A stretch of 64,000 nucleotides of DNA from NCBI GenBank assembly GCA_000750105.3, contig JPHH03000088.1, positions 29,289 through 93,288 of the forward strand, given 5' to 3'. The notes under the pieces are model-generated. The model was given only the letters and a program-made list of their open reading frames with translations. It had not been told where the DNA came from and made no database searches. The DNA comes from Tolypocladium sp. Sup5 PDA-1. Its lineage: Eukaryota; Ascomycota; Sordariomycetes; Hypocreales; Ophiocordycipitaceae. Below are positions 10,974-24,540 of this stretch, in pieces; the stretch's first letter is position 1, and every line of letters starts with the position of its first letter. The position numbers were made by a program, and so were the translations under genes.

Positions 10974-12846
10974 TCAACCAGATACAACTGGAACCACCAA
11001 GTAAGAATCCCACTGCCCTCCAGTGTGGATACGATGGCGCCCAACATTCTCGTCCGCAGGCACTTTTACTTCCAGAACTTTGAGCTCCGGTAGTCGCAGC
11101 TCGTGCCCTGCAACCCTCAGCATGATGCCCTCGCCAGCCTCAAAAACCATGCCAATCGGCCAGAGTGGGATCTCCAACTCCACCACCGTGCCTGGGGCAA
11201 TCTTTTCGGCCTTGTCGTGTCTGTGTTTGGGAAACCCATCGGCCATTTCCTTCGACACCCGGTGGCTGGCCCTGAGCATTCCGTCGCAGCCCAGGAACTT
11301 GGCCACATTCGTGTCTGCAACCTCGGAGGCCGGCACGGGACATGGGTAGTTGAGGCTGACCAGCGGCGTCCCATCAGCTGAAACTTTGCGGATTTGTAAG
11401 TTCACGTCCATGTCATCGTGGTCTGGGCATGACATCCACAGTTTAGCTACTGGGTAGCCAGCCAGCTCGGTGTACTCGTTGAAGTGGACATGGAAGTCGG
11501 CGCAGTCGGTCAGATGGTGAGCTAGATAGCTGGTCTCGGCTTCGGCTGACAGCCTCTCGAGGGACATTGAGCCGGATGTAGCCTCGAGGAAGTACTTGCG
11601 ATACTCGGTGTTTGGCAAGGGGTAGCTTGCCTCCTGTCGCTCGACTACAGTGCTTGCGCGACTACCGTCGAAGCCTAGTAGGGAAAGCCGTAGGGGCGCG
11701 GTGAGGTGCCAGTCGTTCGAGATGCCCTTGCAATATTTGTCAAAGAAGGCTTGCAGCTCGTCGTTATTCTTCTTGCGGTAGAGGTCATACCCTGTGAACG
11801 TTTTAGCATCAATGCTTCCGTGCAAGTGTGACCAGAATACCCACACTCTTGAGTGTGATGAACCCGGAGCCACTTCTCGCTGGTTTTCGCTTTGGCAAAC
11901 GTCTCAAAGGAACCCCGAGAATGAAGAAGAGTCGAATAGGAAGCGGTTAGATACATCGGCACATCGATGTTTTCCACTGGGATAACCTTGGTTGCCCAGT
12001 ACTCGTCAAACAAGGGCCGCTTCTCTACCATGGCCCCGCCGTCCTCTGCGCCCTCGGTGCCTGTCATTGTATTGTACAGCATACGCATGAATCCACCGCG
12101 GGGGATGCCACCGCGAGCCATGAAGTCGTTGTATCCATCAGTTGCAGCCTCCCAGGGCGCAATGGCTCGCAGCGCAGGATGAGGGTCTCGAGCTGCGACG
12201 TTGATCTGGGCGATGGCCAGCCAGGAGTTGCCAGCCGTCGCAACAGAACCGTTGCACCATGGTTCCTTTGAAACCCAGTCGATAAGGTCATGGAGGTCGT
12301 TGGCTTCCTGCTCTCCCCACTGGACGATGACGCCCTCCGAGAAGCCGGCCCCTCGGGCGTCTGGGTTGACGATGGCGTAGCCGCGGGCGCACCAGTCGGC
12401 TGGATCGGGACCCTCGAACTTTTCGTAGCCAGATGTCTCGTCGAGGCCGAGGCCACAGCGGAATGGGCCCATGTGATCATACGAATGGCCCTCTGTCATG
12501 CAGTAGTCAGCGGAAGTTGAGCTCTTCGGGAGAGGCCGGCCACCGAGAAGGCAACCGATGTCGCTGACGCACTGCTATCCTTGCCATACGGGCTCCATGC
12601 AATAATTGCCGGGACCGGATTGCCGTGACTCGACGAGGAGGGACGGAATAAGTCGGTGAAGATCTTGATTTGATCACGCATACCCACTTCGACGTCCCGC
12701 TCGAAGACACAGTCAACGGAGAAGCTACGGCGCCCCTCCACCTTGACATGACCGGCGGGCAGATGGATGGTTGCGGGTGCGAACCCGCTCGGCTTCTGCA
12801 GCGGACAGAATGCAAGATCGGGGAAGCGTTTCTTTAGAAGCTCCAT
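10974..12846 (-). CDS. CocE/NonD-family serine hydrolase (X-Pro dipeptidyl-peptidase S15 fold)
   Basis: Alpha/beta-hydrolase of 579 residues in three exons (12846-12573, 12492-11845, 11791-10974). The joins read YGKDS-KGHSYDHMGPFRCG and HTQE-WYDLYRKK. The nucleophile elbow is GNSWLA, preceded by PDARGAGFSEG and WGEQEANDLHDLIDW, all typical of CocE-like acyl esterases. The C-terminal half is the jelly-roll domain of the family and ends HTGGQWDSYLVVPV. No signal peptide is evident. Likely reaction is ester or amide hydrolysis. It follows the PKS gene on the same strand with about 520 bases between them, so it could act on the pathway product, or simply flank the cluster. Confidence 0.87.
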
Positions 12847-13363
12847 GGTAGTAGTGTATTGGTAAAAGAGGCAGAAAGTGTGTGTGATGTTGTTGTTAAC
12901 TGGATTTTCAAACAGGTTTGCACGGCTCTTGTTCGACTTATATACTTGCGAGCATTCTGCAACGCCATTTGAGAGCATTCAGAGTCACGGAGTAGACTGC
13001 ATGCCGAATGGCGAGAATGAGCGCCTTCGTGAAAAGCGGCTCCGGGATAGTCGGCGTTGGGAGCTGAAGCGACCCCGGTACGACCGGCGGCGACTCATAC
13101 CGCGAGGCCGGTCGGCATCTGGCTTCCTTTGCGCCGAGCTACAGTCCCACTCCGAGACTCACCAGACACAACAATCTCCTTCAGAACCGCCAGAGACGTG
13201 GGGCCAACTAAGCCCGAATTGTATAAGAGTTTGTACATGTTCGTACTCTATATACGGATACAATAATATAATTTGTGCTACCGATGAGTCTACAGTAGCA
13301 AATGAGCGAGTACGTGCCGTGTGTTGTATGGAGTCTCTCAACGTATTATTGTATAGCCGCGTT
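12847..13363. other. Intergenic between hydrolase promoter and PKS 3' end
   Basis: Holds the hydrolase promoter and the PKS 3' region. Nothing else recognisable. Confidence 0.4.
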
Positions 13364-16300
13364 TCAGCGCCATGCCGTTATCAACCGGAACTGCTGAGAT
13401 GCGCGCGAGCCGTCGTCAGTCCAGTCGACATGGTGGAAGCCTGAATCCAGCAGCCTCGTCTTCCATTCGTGCTCCTCCACTAGCGCGTACGTCCGGTCAT
13501 CGTCGAACCGCCACCAGCCGTCCAGCAAGCCGAAGACGCAGTCCAGCCAGCCGAGAGGGCGCGTCAGCTCCAGAAGACACAGCATGCCGCCGTCTCTCTG
13601 AAGCAGCTTTTCCATGTTGGCGCAGGACTGTCGTAGGTTCCGAGTCGCGTGGATACAGTTTGACGAGATGATGAGATCGTACGTCTGCAGCATGTTCGCC
13701 GGCGGCGACTTCTCGATGTCGAGGACCGTAAACTCCATATTGAATTGCGGCTTTTGCTGGCCGTAGCGCGCGCCGAACTTCTTCCTGGCGCTGGCCACGA
13801 GCGCGACAGAAACGTCGGTGAATGTGTAAGTGAAGTCGACGTTGCATGCTAACAGATGGTCCACGACGAGCCGTGTCGTCGCGCCCGTGCCCGCCCCAAT
13901 TTCGAGAATCCGAAGCCTTTCTGTGCCATCTTGGTACTGATCATGCGAGACGAGTCGGCGGAGGAACTCGCCGAGCATCTTGTTCCCCGTCGCAAACATA
14001 GGGGAGCTGACGTACACATCCTCCAGCAGCTTGACGGAGGCTTCGTCCTTGAAGAGCAACTGCAGTGGATCCACACGACCGGAAAGGCAGTCTGCAAGGC
14101 GGGAGCCGGTGACGTTGAGCAGCTGATGTTCTGGGCGGTAGCCTGGAAACTCAGTCAGGATTTCGCGGTATATGTCTGCTGACGATCTGGCCTGGGGTAA
14201 GGGTCCGGATGTTCGACAAGGGAGGGACAGGCCATCAGGAAAAGAGATCAGGCCTGCGTCTTCTAAAATCTTGTGGAACCGAGACATCAACCTTTGGTAC
14301 TTTGGCATGTGACCAATGGGAGGTAGCGGGTCACCCGCTCGCAGGGTCTGCAGATCACATCCCAAGGTGCTGAAGGCCTCCAGGATGTATCTCAGCACCA
14401 GGGACATCTGCTTCTGATACACTCCCGAATAGAATCCAGCGAATCCAGTCTTCCGGGCAAACGAGCTGGCCTCTTGCTTGATATGGCCAAACTCCAGAGT
14501 AGCCTGAGTGATAAAAGCAGTAGGCCCTTGGGAGAAAGTAGGGCTTCCCGTGACGGGAACGATTTGGGTAGAACCGTGGTTTTGCTCATCGAGCCCATTT
14601 AAGTTTGGCTTGCTTTTGGTAGGTATGTCTGGTAGCGGTATGGATTCTAGCTGATCGGTTAGGTCTTGGTGAAGAATCATGCCACTGAGGTCTGAAAAGG
14701 TCGAGTTTTCATCAATCTTCATCGGGCTCGGCCTCTTCCCAAACATTTTCTCCATATCCGATTGGAGCTGTATAGCAACTAACGAGTCCAATCCAAACGT
14801 CCCCAAGGGTTCATCCGGAGAGATTCCTTGGGAGCAGTTCAAATGATCCGCGAGCAGGTTGAGTAGAGCAGTGCTGTGCTGCTCGTGGTTGGGCGTATTG
14901 AAGCCCGCTGATGATAGAGACTGTTTGGAAGAATGTTCCGAAGAGTCCTTGCTTTCGTCGGCCTGAGTCAGCTGCGATAAGCTGGGAACAGAGCCAAGTC
15001 GAGGGCTAAGTCCTGAATAGATGTCCTGACGCATCTGCCCAATGGAGGGGTCGATGTGCACACCATCTCTGATCCTCGGAGAATTCACCTCAATATCATC
15101 GTGAATCACTGCGGCCGGAGCGGATGAGACATCCCACGTGCCCACCGGGAGCTTGTTGTCCGAACTACCCAGCCCCGTTCTCCCGTTGACATATCTGGTG
15201 CTGTTCATTGCCTCCAGCGCCTTCTGCAAAGAACTAATGGGAACCTGTGTGAATCTTGCACCCAGGATCGCGAAGAAAAGTGTCTTGTCGGAAGCACTAA
15301 ACACAGAGATGTCACACACAACGGTCTTGTCGTTCTCCCGATCTAAGCTTGAAAGGACTGTCCAAGGACCTTCGGACTTTGATGCTGAGTCCCCAGGATG
15401 GATCTGCGGAACAACAGCATCAAAACCATTGCAGATGTATATGTGGTCGTCTGCAAGGCCCCCCAGACTGCTGGCATGGAGTTCTGCTACAAGCAAGAAA
15501 TTATCGAAGACTGGGGGACTAAATGCTGTTCCCGCACAGCATTGGGACGCGATGGCAGGCATGGCAACGTCGCCCACAGCCTCGAGGCCCCTTGATGTGA
15601 TGGAACGAATTCCAAAGTAGCCATCGTCATAGACGGCCACCCGGCCCAAGATCTTCTTCACAAACGAACCTTGCACAACCGATGCACTGCGATCCTCACG
15701 CATGTCCTCGCATCGGTCGTACAGTCGGCGAAGCAGTGGTCGGTGAGGCCCAAGGTAGGAACGGTCTTCTGCCTGCCACCTAAGAGTTCCTGATGCTTGG
15801 AGCTTTAAAGCCTTATTTCCATCGTCATCCAGCGAGTGGCTTTCCACGACGAAATCCCAACTCGATCTGGTTTGTTTCCGCAACGTTAAGCGAAGCCGTC
15901 TTTGGAGATCCAGGCCGAAGGGTGCATGAAGTTTCACCTGCCCCACCTCTACGGACGCAGGAGATGGACTGGCAGATGATGCGTGTATTGGGAGAAGGCC
16001 GAAGGCGCGAGCAGCTGATTCCATGTAGACCGAAGCCGGTGCTAGAATTTGCCCAAAGACGGTCCTCCCTCGTACGAAAGTAGAGTATTCCTCGCTGTGT
16101 TGGTTGATGGAAAACTCGACTGCTTGTGCATCGGAATCATCCGGTCCAACCAGAGAAACAAATTTTGGTGCCTCCTGTGCCCCTTGTTGCTTATTCTGGC
16201 CTTCGCGTCCCAGATCTTTGTAGATGACCGGTAGCCAGTGTTGAGACTTTTCGAATTGGTACGGAGGCAGTTCCAACGGAACGAAACAACGTCTCTGGGA

Positions 16301-19300
16301 GGCATGGTATAGCCAGAACTGCACTCGGACACCCTCGCTCCATAGTCCGAGAGTCGTTCCGGCGAGAGAAGTCATTGGGTCTAGGTCATGGAGTCGAGCG
16401 GAGTAAAAGGAATGGGATGTGCAGCCGGGAGTCGAGCGACCTCCGAGCGCACGGCGAGCCATGGTCACGCCGGTGGACCCAGATCCGGCCTCAAGCCAGA
16501 CACAGGAGCCCAGCCGTTGCTCAACTCTGGAAATGGCGTCGGAAAAGTAGACAGGCTCGCGGGACTGCCGCGCAATAAGCTCGGGCGTAATGTTGGCCCA
16601 GCTTCCGCTGGATTTTGAGCAAGGCTCGATGGGGATTGTAGGAGGGTGCAAGACGAGCCCCCGAATCAACTGGTGGTACTCAGGCATGATGCAGTCCATA
16701 AGTTCCGAATGGAACCCATGCGTGACAGAGAGTCGCTTGACAGAAACGTCGCTGGAGCGGGCGGCATCCTCGAACGCGGCAATGGCCGCTTCCGTGCCCA
16801 CGACAACGTAGTGCGAAGAAGCATTGCGGCACGCAATTTCGACCTTGCCCTCCCCTGGCATCGACCGTGTGATGGCTTGCAGTGTTTCCACGGTTGCGGC
16901 ATCCGCATCCACGCTGAGCATGCAGCCCCTTTCCGGGCCCCATTTGCCCTGAATCAGTAACGCCCGGCCAGAGACCATCTTCAAGGCGTCCCGCAGGCTG
17001 AGCACGCCGCTGACACAGAGAGCCGTCAGCTGGCCAAGGCTATGGCCAACCGCCGCCTTGACCTCCAGGCCAGCATCGATCCACGATGCGGCAACCGAGT
17101 ACTGCAACGCAAACTGCATGCAGTGAAGATCAACTAAGTCATCGATGGGGTCCGTGTCGAATATGCGAGGGAACAGGCTGTGGAGACCCATGGTCTGCAA
17201 GGTGCTGTCACATCGATCCAGATGACGCTGTAACAAGATCGAACCGAGGTAGGCCTCGTGGCTGAGACGAACCCGACGGCCAGTCTGGCCTGCGAAAACG
17301 AGCACCACGGGCTTTGGGTCACCCTGTGGCTTCCGTGCCTTGACTTGGTCGTCATGGACTTGCGAGAGGAGGCGGGTTCTCAGTTCATCTGTCGAGCTGG
17401 CGGAGAACATGGTGCGGTGTCCAAAGGAGTGGTTTTGGCGTTGAGCCAGACGAAAAGCGACACTCGGAAGCAGTGCGTCTCCGAGGGCACTATGCTGAGT
17501 CTCGATGAAGTGTGAGAGGGCTCGACAGTACTGGCGCAGGCTGACGGCGGAATGAGCAGTAACCATGATTGGGTACTGATGAGGCTTCTCCGTCGACATG
17601 GTCCGTTGACTCCGTTCACGTTGTGCTGGCGGAGGCTGGCAAACAATCATGGCCGCGTTGGTCCCCGATGCGCCGTAATTATTGACCAACGCCGCTCGAA
17701 AAGGCCCCTTCCAAAGCTCTAGGTGTCGAGGAATCTCCATATTGGCCTCCTCTAGCGAGGGGATGGCCGGGTTCAGCACCGAGAAGTTGGCCTGGGGCGG
17801 GATGAGCCGATGCTGCAGCATCAGCAGCACCTTGACGAGAGCAGCCACCCCCGACGCCGCCTCGCTGTGGCCCACGTTTCCCTTGACTGAACCGAAGCGC
17901 AGAGGCGGCGATCCTGACCGAAGAAATTCTCCGAAGACCTGCCGAATGCTTTGGCACTCGACTGGATCGCCTTTCTGAGTGCCGGTGCCATGAGCCTCGA
18001 CGTACGACACTTGGCGAGGGTCCATACCCGCCGTCTGAAGCACCCGCCGGTAGAGATGGCTCTGTGATTCCGATGACGGCAGTGTAATGGACCGACTTCC
18101 CTTGCTGTTGTTAACGGCCGAGGCCGCTACCACGCCGAGGATGCCGTCGTTGTCCGCCACTGCCGACGACAGCCTCTTCAACAAAACGAAGCCTCCGCCT
18201 TCGCCCCGACGGTAGCCGTCTGCGCTCGCATCAAAGGGCTTACACTGACCTGTTTGGCTCAGGAACGAGGCCGCCCCTAGGTTTTGGTGTGACCTAGCCT
18301 CCGCGGTCATAAGGTTGACGCCTCCGGCCAGGGCCACGGAGCACTCTCCCGCCTGGATGGCCTTGCATGCCATGTGGATGGCCACTGCCGAAGATGAACA
18401 GGCCGTGTCGACCACCATGGATGGGCCGGTCAGGCCGAAGAAGTGGCTGATCCGACCGCTCGCGAAGGCGCGTGCAGTGCCCGTGAAGGAGAATGCAGTT
18501 GGGGGCCGGCTATTGACATTGTCGTCGTAGTCACACGAGGACATGCCGACATAGCAGCCTATGTCGTCCGTCGCCGACGATGATGGGCTGAAATGCCCAC
18601 CCGATTCCAGGGCTTCGTAGGCGAGATGGAGACCGAGTCGGTGCTGCGGATCCATGTACTCGGCTTCGCGGGGGCTTTTGCGAAAAAAGGCACAGTCGAA
18701 GGAGCCTGCGTCCCCCAGAAAACCTTCTGTCCTCTTGGTGCGGATCATGTCCCAGAACTGCTGTGGAGTCTCTGAACCCGGAAACCGACATGATGCCCCG
18801 ATGATGGCAATGGAGTCGTCAGGATAGCCGTAGGGCAATCCTTCGTTGGCCTTGGGACGGATGACTTGGAGCGGCGAGAGGGCCAGGATGGACCGGGGAA
18901 TGCAATCCACCGGCCCCAAGACTAGCACTCGGGCGTTGCTCTCAGATCGGGAGCCCGCGGTTCCTTGGGCCATGGCTGCCACCGACCTCCTTATGGTGGT
19001 ATACCAGTCGGCCTTCTCGACCAGGATGCACCGCAGAGCCATCTCGTGGAGCGCAGACTCGTCCCTCCCGGTCACTAGCTCTCCGCCGTCATTCCGCCTC
19101 AGCGGCACGAGTGGACGGCTATCTTGGGGAAACTGGAGCATGGGCAGGGATGCGCAGAGATCGGCCAGCCTCCGGAAGACAGCGCAGTGCTCCGGGTGGT
19201 GGAAGCGGCCTTGCAGGTCTATTTGCTTAGACACGGCCCCCTTTTTGTCGAGATGGCGCATCAAGGACGCGACGATGCCCTTGGGTGTTGTGATGGTTGC

Positions 19301-20052
19301 GCTACAGACATCCATGCGGACGCCCATGTAAGCCTGGTTGTATGTTAGCCACGCTGGGCAGATAGGATGCTCGTTTGCCTCTGCATGCTTCTGAACGCAC
19401 TAACCTGGGGGTAGCTTTCAAGCACGGCGTTGAACGCCTCATCTTCTTCTCTTCCATCACCGTCGCCCCGCGGCCAGCGCGCACTTATGCAGACGGTTGG
19501 TTCTGGTGACTCCATCTCGTCAAGGTCCACAAACGCTCCAACACACAAGGCTAACCTCACAGCAATGGCACCATGTTTGGCCACCTCTATCCGGTTTTGC
19601 GAGCACGCGAGTGCAATAGCAGAGAGGAGTCCGACACATAGGCCCTGTATGCCTCCGTCGCGGACGCCGTCCAGGCTATTGGTATGTGCGTCCTCATCCC
19701 CCACATCATGACTGTTCAGGTAGGTCGTGTACTCCGTGATGTGGGCAAGGACCGTCAAGACTGCTATTCTTGTGTTCTTCGAGGATCGATCCGCTATTGG
19801 CAGGGCGGAAGAGTTGCCGCCCGTGACCCATTCGGCCAAACTCTGAAGAAACGGTGTTACACCAACACGTTCGAGAGAAGGTTCTTTCTCGACGAGCAGA
19901 GACCAGAGATCAGGAAGTTTTGCGACTTCATGCCTCAAGTCTGCCAGGTGTGGGTCGTGGATCAGACTAGAGCGGAGGCGGGACAGATACGCAGCATCTG
20001 GATTCGGTATTACCGAACCACAGATTAGCAAGGAGGGTGATTCCGCAGGCAT
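13364..20052 (-). CDS. Non-reducing polyketide synthase, SAT-KS-AT-PT-ACP-CMeT
   Basis: Iterative type I PKS of about 2205 residues in two exons (20052-19405, 19333-13364), proposed to make the methylated pyrone head group. The SAT domain has GLCVG with the Cys near residue 136. KS has VDTACSSS (Cys about 528), EAHGTGT and GNVGHSEA. AT has GHSLG (Ser about 981). PT lies around residues 1300-1600. One ACP carries GLDSL (Ser about 1733). A C-terminal C-methyltransferase shows ILEIGAGTGATT near 2027. The protein ends RLITAWR with no thioesterase or reductase domain, consistent with release by pyrone lactonisation. The usual PT motif HxxxGxxxxP reads RTVFGQILAP, so the catalytic His is Arg. I start at MPAESPSLL; an in-frame Met 24 codons upstream exists. 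Confidence 0.93.
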
Positions 20053-21343
20053 ATCTTCTGCCGATATTGAAAGAGAAGCTTGAAAACAACGCCGTCTATG
20101 TGTACAAGTTAAAGTTAGGTGCAACCGGAGGTCCCAACCGCCTTCAGCTATCTCTATACCCGACCTTTAGAGACATGCGGAAAACCCGGTCTCACGTGGT
20201 GCTTGCGTCACTTTGAGTACGCCTCTGCTTGTACTATGTAGCCGCACGAGTACCACAACCGTGATTCCAGCATGGACACGACAGAGGATTCTAGGACGTG
20301 CCGAGGCAGCTTCAAAGTTGCCGATGTAGGTGCCGCATCGTTACGCCGTAAGCGGGCAAGTAGTTGGCCCCAATGCCCCTGTTCCTGCGGGCCGAGTTGA
20401 CCTGAACTGTAAAATCGACCTACACTGTCAACTGTGCTCATGCCATTGACGAGTCAGGTCAGGGAAACCCGTCCATGCAGACAGGGGCAATGGCCGGGTC
20501 AACATGGGGGTTCATTGCCCAGCTTGCCTACGGAGTACCCGTCGACTCGACAAGGGCACATGGGCTGACTAAAAGCACAACGAGTGATTCAGCAGGCTCA
20601 AGGGCGGGGAAGTGGATAAGTCTCGCACTGCCACGCTAACCGAAGGAATATCTGGGCTGACAGGGATGCTCTCGACCACCTCTTTCAATAAGAGGTACTG
20701 AAGTGGAGGTACATCTAGGTCTCGCAGAGTAGTACCTCCGTAGTTGCAGGAAAGCCGTAATAAATGCTGCAGAGTGGATACGCTGCAGCTTTAAGTTTGA
20801 TGTATACAACGTAAGGTCCTGAACCGCTCATTGGGCAACCCGAGCCCCCCTTGTGAATACTCCTGGGCAACTTATCAGTAAGTCCAGCTTTACTGTTCCC
20901 ACTGGCAACGGCCTCAGCTTCACGGCAGGATTCATAGCTGCGGAACCCGCGGTTGCAAATATAGATGAGAAGCCGGAATGCCGTTCCTAGAATAGGTTCA
21001 GGATTAGCCTGCAACGTTACCACGGCCCGTGGCATCGTGTAGCAACGCATCGAGCTTTTGCCTTGGACGGATGTGAGGTAATGAGCACGAAACGTCTCTC
21101 GGGGAGAGGGAGAGACGGAACATCCCGACGCCGCCAGATAGAATACCAATCGTAGCTGCCTGAAAAGTCGTCGAAGGCAATGGTTCAGCAGTGGAAAATG
21201 CAGAGGACTACGATCAAAGTCAAACTGAAAGGCACAAGAAGTCATGGTATCAGGTACAAGTGGTGGTGTTTCTTTCCTATAGAGCATAGACATTCACCAG
21301 CTTCTGCGAATACATGTCCGACCGCATTGTCAGCTTAGCTACC
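20053..21343. other. Intergenic, PKS upstream region
   Basis: Holds the PKS promoter and the 3' region of the GGPP synthase. A minus-strand open frame of about 190 codons at 20715-21293 has no recognisable similarity or domain, and I do not call it a gene. A copy of the word TACGGAGTAC lies near 20527. Confidence 0.4.
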
Positions 21344-22551
21344 TCAGGAATCCCGGGACGCTTGCTGTGGTAACCCGCAGCCCTCAAGTCCAAGCATTCC
21401 CAGGATGCAGTCAACCACCTTCACATTTTCGGACGTATTATCGCTCATGCTTTCTATCACTGCTCTCGCCTCGGCCGTCAGCTCCGCGAGCTTTTGCCTG
21501 CAATGCTCGAACGAGCCGGTCGACTCAATGTACCCAACGGCAAACAGTTTGACATCGGCGTCCGTTGTCCGTTGTTTCAGGATGCTGGATAGCTGGATGT
21601 TTGCCGGATTCGAGCGGATGCTGTGGATAATAGGGAAAGAAAATTTGCCCTCGGTCAGGTCTTCGCCAAATCCTTTGTTCTTGGTGTACGCGTCACTCTG
21701 CAGGTTGAGGTAGTCGTCCCGAATCTGGAAAATGACTCCCAGCACATTAACTAGGGGAACATAGTCTCTGGTAATACGTCGGTGTTAGCCGTTTCGCTTG
21801 TGTTCCCGTCACTGCAGTCACTTACCGGCCAGTTGTGCTCGCCAATTGCATCAGCTTGACTGCCAGCCTGAAGAGCCCCCCTGTTTTATTGGAGACCATG
21901 GCGAAATACTCCTCTTCGGTCGGACAGATGGAGGCATCCCTCCAGTAAATGTCCATGCCCTGTCCGCGATGCAGGTTCAGCAATTCTTCGGTGAAGATCT
22001 CAAACGCGCGCGGATCTCCCAACTTGGGAAGCTCCTGCTGAGCCAGAAAGAATGCATAGTTGGCAGCGTTGATGGTTTGCGCAATTCCGAAGATACTGTG
22101 CGACACGGGTAATCCACGACGGAGTTGGGAGGAATCTTGGATATCGTCAAGTCTAGGGATGGGAGTCAGCAATCGCAAGACAATGCCTTCCGGTGCCTAC
22201 GTACAGGAGGGATGCATTGTGTAGCAGCATAATGATGCGCTTGATGACTTCCAGTTTTTCTTCAGGAATCTGGAGCCATTGGTTGAAGGCTGACATCATC
22301 TTGCCCCTAACATCCTTGCCTGGGAGATCAAGAAGATAGTTGAGCGGAGCGCGGATTATCTACGACAATTTCCCTTATTAGATTCGATGTAATAATTCAG
22401 TCTCTTTCAGAAAAGAGTTCAATCATAAGAGACTTGCTTCTTCATGTTGAGCACAAGGCATCGAGTCCATTGCTGCTCCTTGACTTGCCAAGCGTACTTT
22501 GTCTGTGGTTGACAATTCGTGCGAGTAGGCCGGGGACAGTGCTGGAGGCAT
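21344..22551 (-). CDS. Geranylgeranyl diphosphate synthase (cluster copy)
   Basis: Trans-prenyltransferase making C20 GGPP from FPP or shorter diphosphates plus IPP, feeding the prenyltransferase. Inferred exons are 22551-22498, 22359-22205, 22152-21826 and 21767-21344, giving about 319 residues. The first aspartate motif is rebuilt across an intron as LLHNASLL-LDDIQD. The second is FQIRDDYLNLQ. KTGGLFRLAVKLM and GEDLTEGKFSFPIIH are also typical. The N-terminal exon (MPPALSPAYSHELSTTDK, joined to IIRAPLNYLLDLPGKD) depends on a 138-base intron and is the weakest part. It sits between the PKS and the prenyltransferase on the same strand. Confidence 0.9.
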
Positions 22552-23455
22552 GACGTGAAACTTGGTAATAGAAAAATTTCTAACAAGTCATTGGTGATAA
22601 ATACGACATTGTTGTTCCGGTGTATACAAAGGGCTAATGTCCTTTTCAAAGCGGCGAACCCGATACTCTCTCATTCTCAGAACAAGGAAGACACGTTACT
22701 TGAACTCCGGAGCATGGTACCCGTAGTTGAGGACCGAGCCATGCTGGGGCTTCGGCCCCGTTGCTAATTAGGATCCCTGTCACATAGCAGCGGCAGTTGT
22801 ATAGGTACAAGAAGTCAGAATATGCTGCTGTACTGCCAAGTCTCCTAGTATGGACCAGGAGGCCCTGGCTGGCTGGAACTATATCATGCTTTCTAAATTC
22901 CCGTGCAATGGGATACCAGATTTGTCATTCTAAGGTAATGCATGACTCGTGACTCGTTCGAGGCTGTATGGGCGACCTCCACCACTACGTGTACTCGTAC
23001 GTCTGACTGCCGACAAACAATGGAGTACACGGGCAGTAGCAGGCAGCAAACCACAATTGTGACATGATACGGCGTCTCAGATGTCAACAGTCCATGAAAC
23101 AAACAGCGCCATGACGCAATCAGCTCCGAGAGGAACCATCAAATCACGTTCAGCAACTGGGCAAGTCTCAAGATGTGCCTGTCGTGGATCCGTCGATTTT
23201 GTATTCGAGTGGCCAACTGCCTTTACGGGACCTTTCTCTACTTGCCGTTAAGTGTCCTATCCGTGAGTCGAAGCCTCAACCGACGTGGTGCCCTTTGTAG
23301 TGCCCTTTGTAGCCACGGAGGTGAAGCGCAACAGCGAGCGTTGGAAAGATCACTATCTACATGGTTCTGGCATTTTGTTAAACCAGATTGCTCTATTAAA
23401 AGTTAATCCTTCTATTTGAATAAAACTAATAAAAGAGTAAAATGAAAAGAAACGG
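22552..23455. other. Intergenic
   Basis: Upstream of the GGPP synthase and downstream of the prenyltransferase. I see no coding similarity. Confidence 0.4.
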
Positions 23456-24540
23456 TCACACATTGTCGTTGAGGAACACCTCAATTGCGCACGCTATGAT
23501 CGTCCAGACGCCGAGGATGAAGTTGCTCTTGTGCAGGGATCCTCCGCTTGCAGGCTGCTTCGGATCGAATTGAACCAGCTGCGCCGCCAAAGATGCCGTC
23601 CAAACACCCATCCAACTTATCCAGAGCCACATGGAGTGGAATCCGACGAGGTACAGCGGCAAACACACCAGGATCGGGCTGACGAGTACCACAAGCAATA
23701 CGTGAATATGACTTCCTGCAACGTTGTAGAAGGAATTCACCTTCAACTTCCGATCGTCGACCACGTCTTGATAGCTATATGCCGTGTTCAAGTAGATTGT
23801 CCAGAAGAACACCATAGTGCAGAGTGGAAGGCATTGGTGGTTTGTCTCGGCAAAGGACTCGTGTTGGCCGTAAATGGCGGCCCGTCCCGGAATGGCGGGC
23901 CAGGCGATCGTGAAGGCCAGTATGTATTGTGGGTAGATACGGAGCTTTTGAGCCAGAGGCCGTTTTCCAAAAGGGTAAAGGATTGAGGCCACCATGACGG
24001 GTATCAAATGTTTCCATCTGTGGAACCAAAGTCAGACCGACCAGTGACCCTAAAATGGCAACGACGAGTGAGAAACTGGGAGAACATGACTTACACGTCC
24101 TTTCCATCGAGCATCACTTGAAGCACACCCCAAGACAGGATCACCTGCAGTACCATCCACACCATGGCCTCAGTCGTGCTGACTTTGCCCGCTGCCAGGG
24201 GACGGTTCTTGGTTCGAGCAACATTGGCATCGATGTCGCGATCAATCCAGTCGTTCCAAACCATGCCCGCGCCGCAAAACAAGTACGCGGCAAGAACACA
24301 TAATGCAGTTTGCCGAAAGACAAAGGCAGGCGAGATAGCCGAGCGTTCATCAGCAAGCTCGGCCGCACCAGCCAGCAACGCGGACCACGCTTTTTTCAGG
24401 CTCCATCAGAACTGGACTCAACTCGGCACAGCAAGCAATGACTTACCTCCAGCGAAAGTGGTGAAGACGGGGTTATATTTGTTGAATCGGGATAGACTGA
24501 AGAGATGACGGAGCAATTGCCTATCGGTCGTGGCTGCCAT
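23456..24540 (-). CDS. UbiA-family prenyltransferase
   Basis: Polytopic membrane enzyme of 316 residues in three exons (24540-24447, 24389-24095, 24017-23456). The two Asp-rich metal-diphosphate motifs are clear: NDWIDRDID in exon 2 and YSYQDVVDDRKL in exon 3. Joins read TTFAG-AWSALLAGAA and DGKDV-WKHLIPVM. Multiple hydrophobic helices follow, ending IIACAIEVFLNDNV. In this family such enzymes attach a farnesyl or geranylgeranyl chain to an aromatic or pyrone acceptor. With a GGPP synthase adjacent, the likely reaction is geranylgeranylation of the PKS pyrone. Confidence 0.93.

Noticed and set aside
20715..21293. Minus-strand open frame of 192 codons between PKS and GGPP synthase
   Set aside because: No recognisable motif and unconvincing composition; could be chance.
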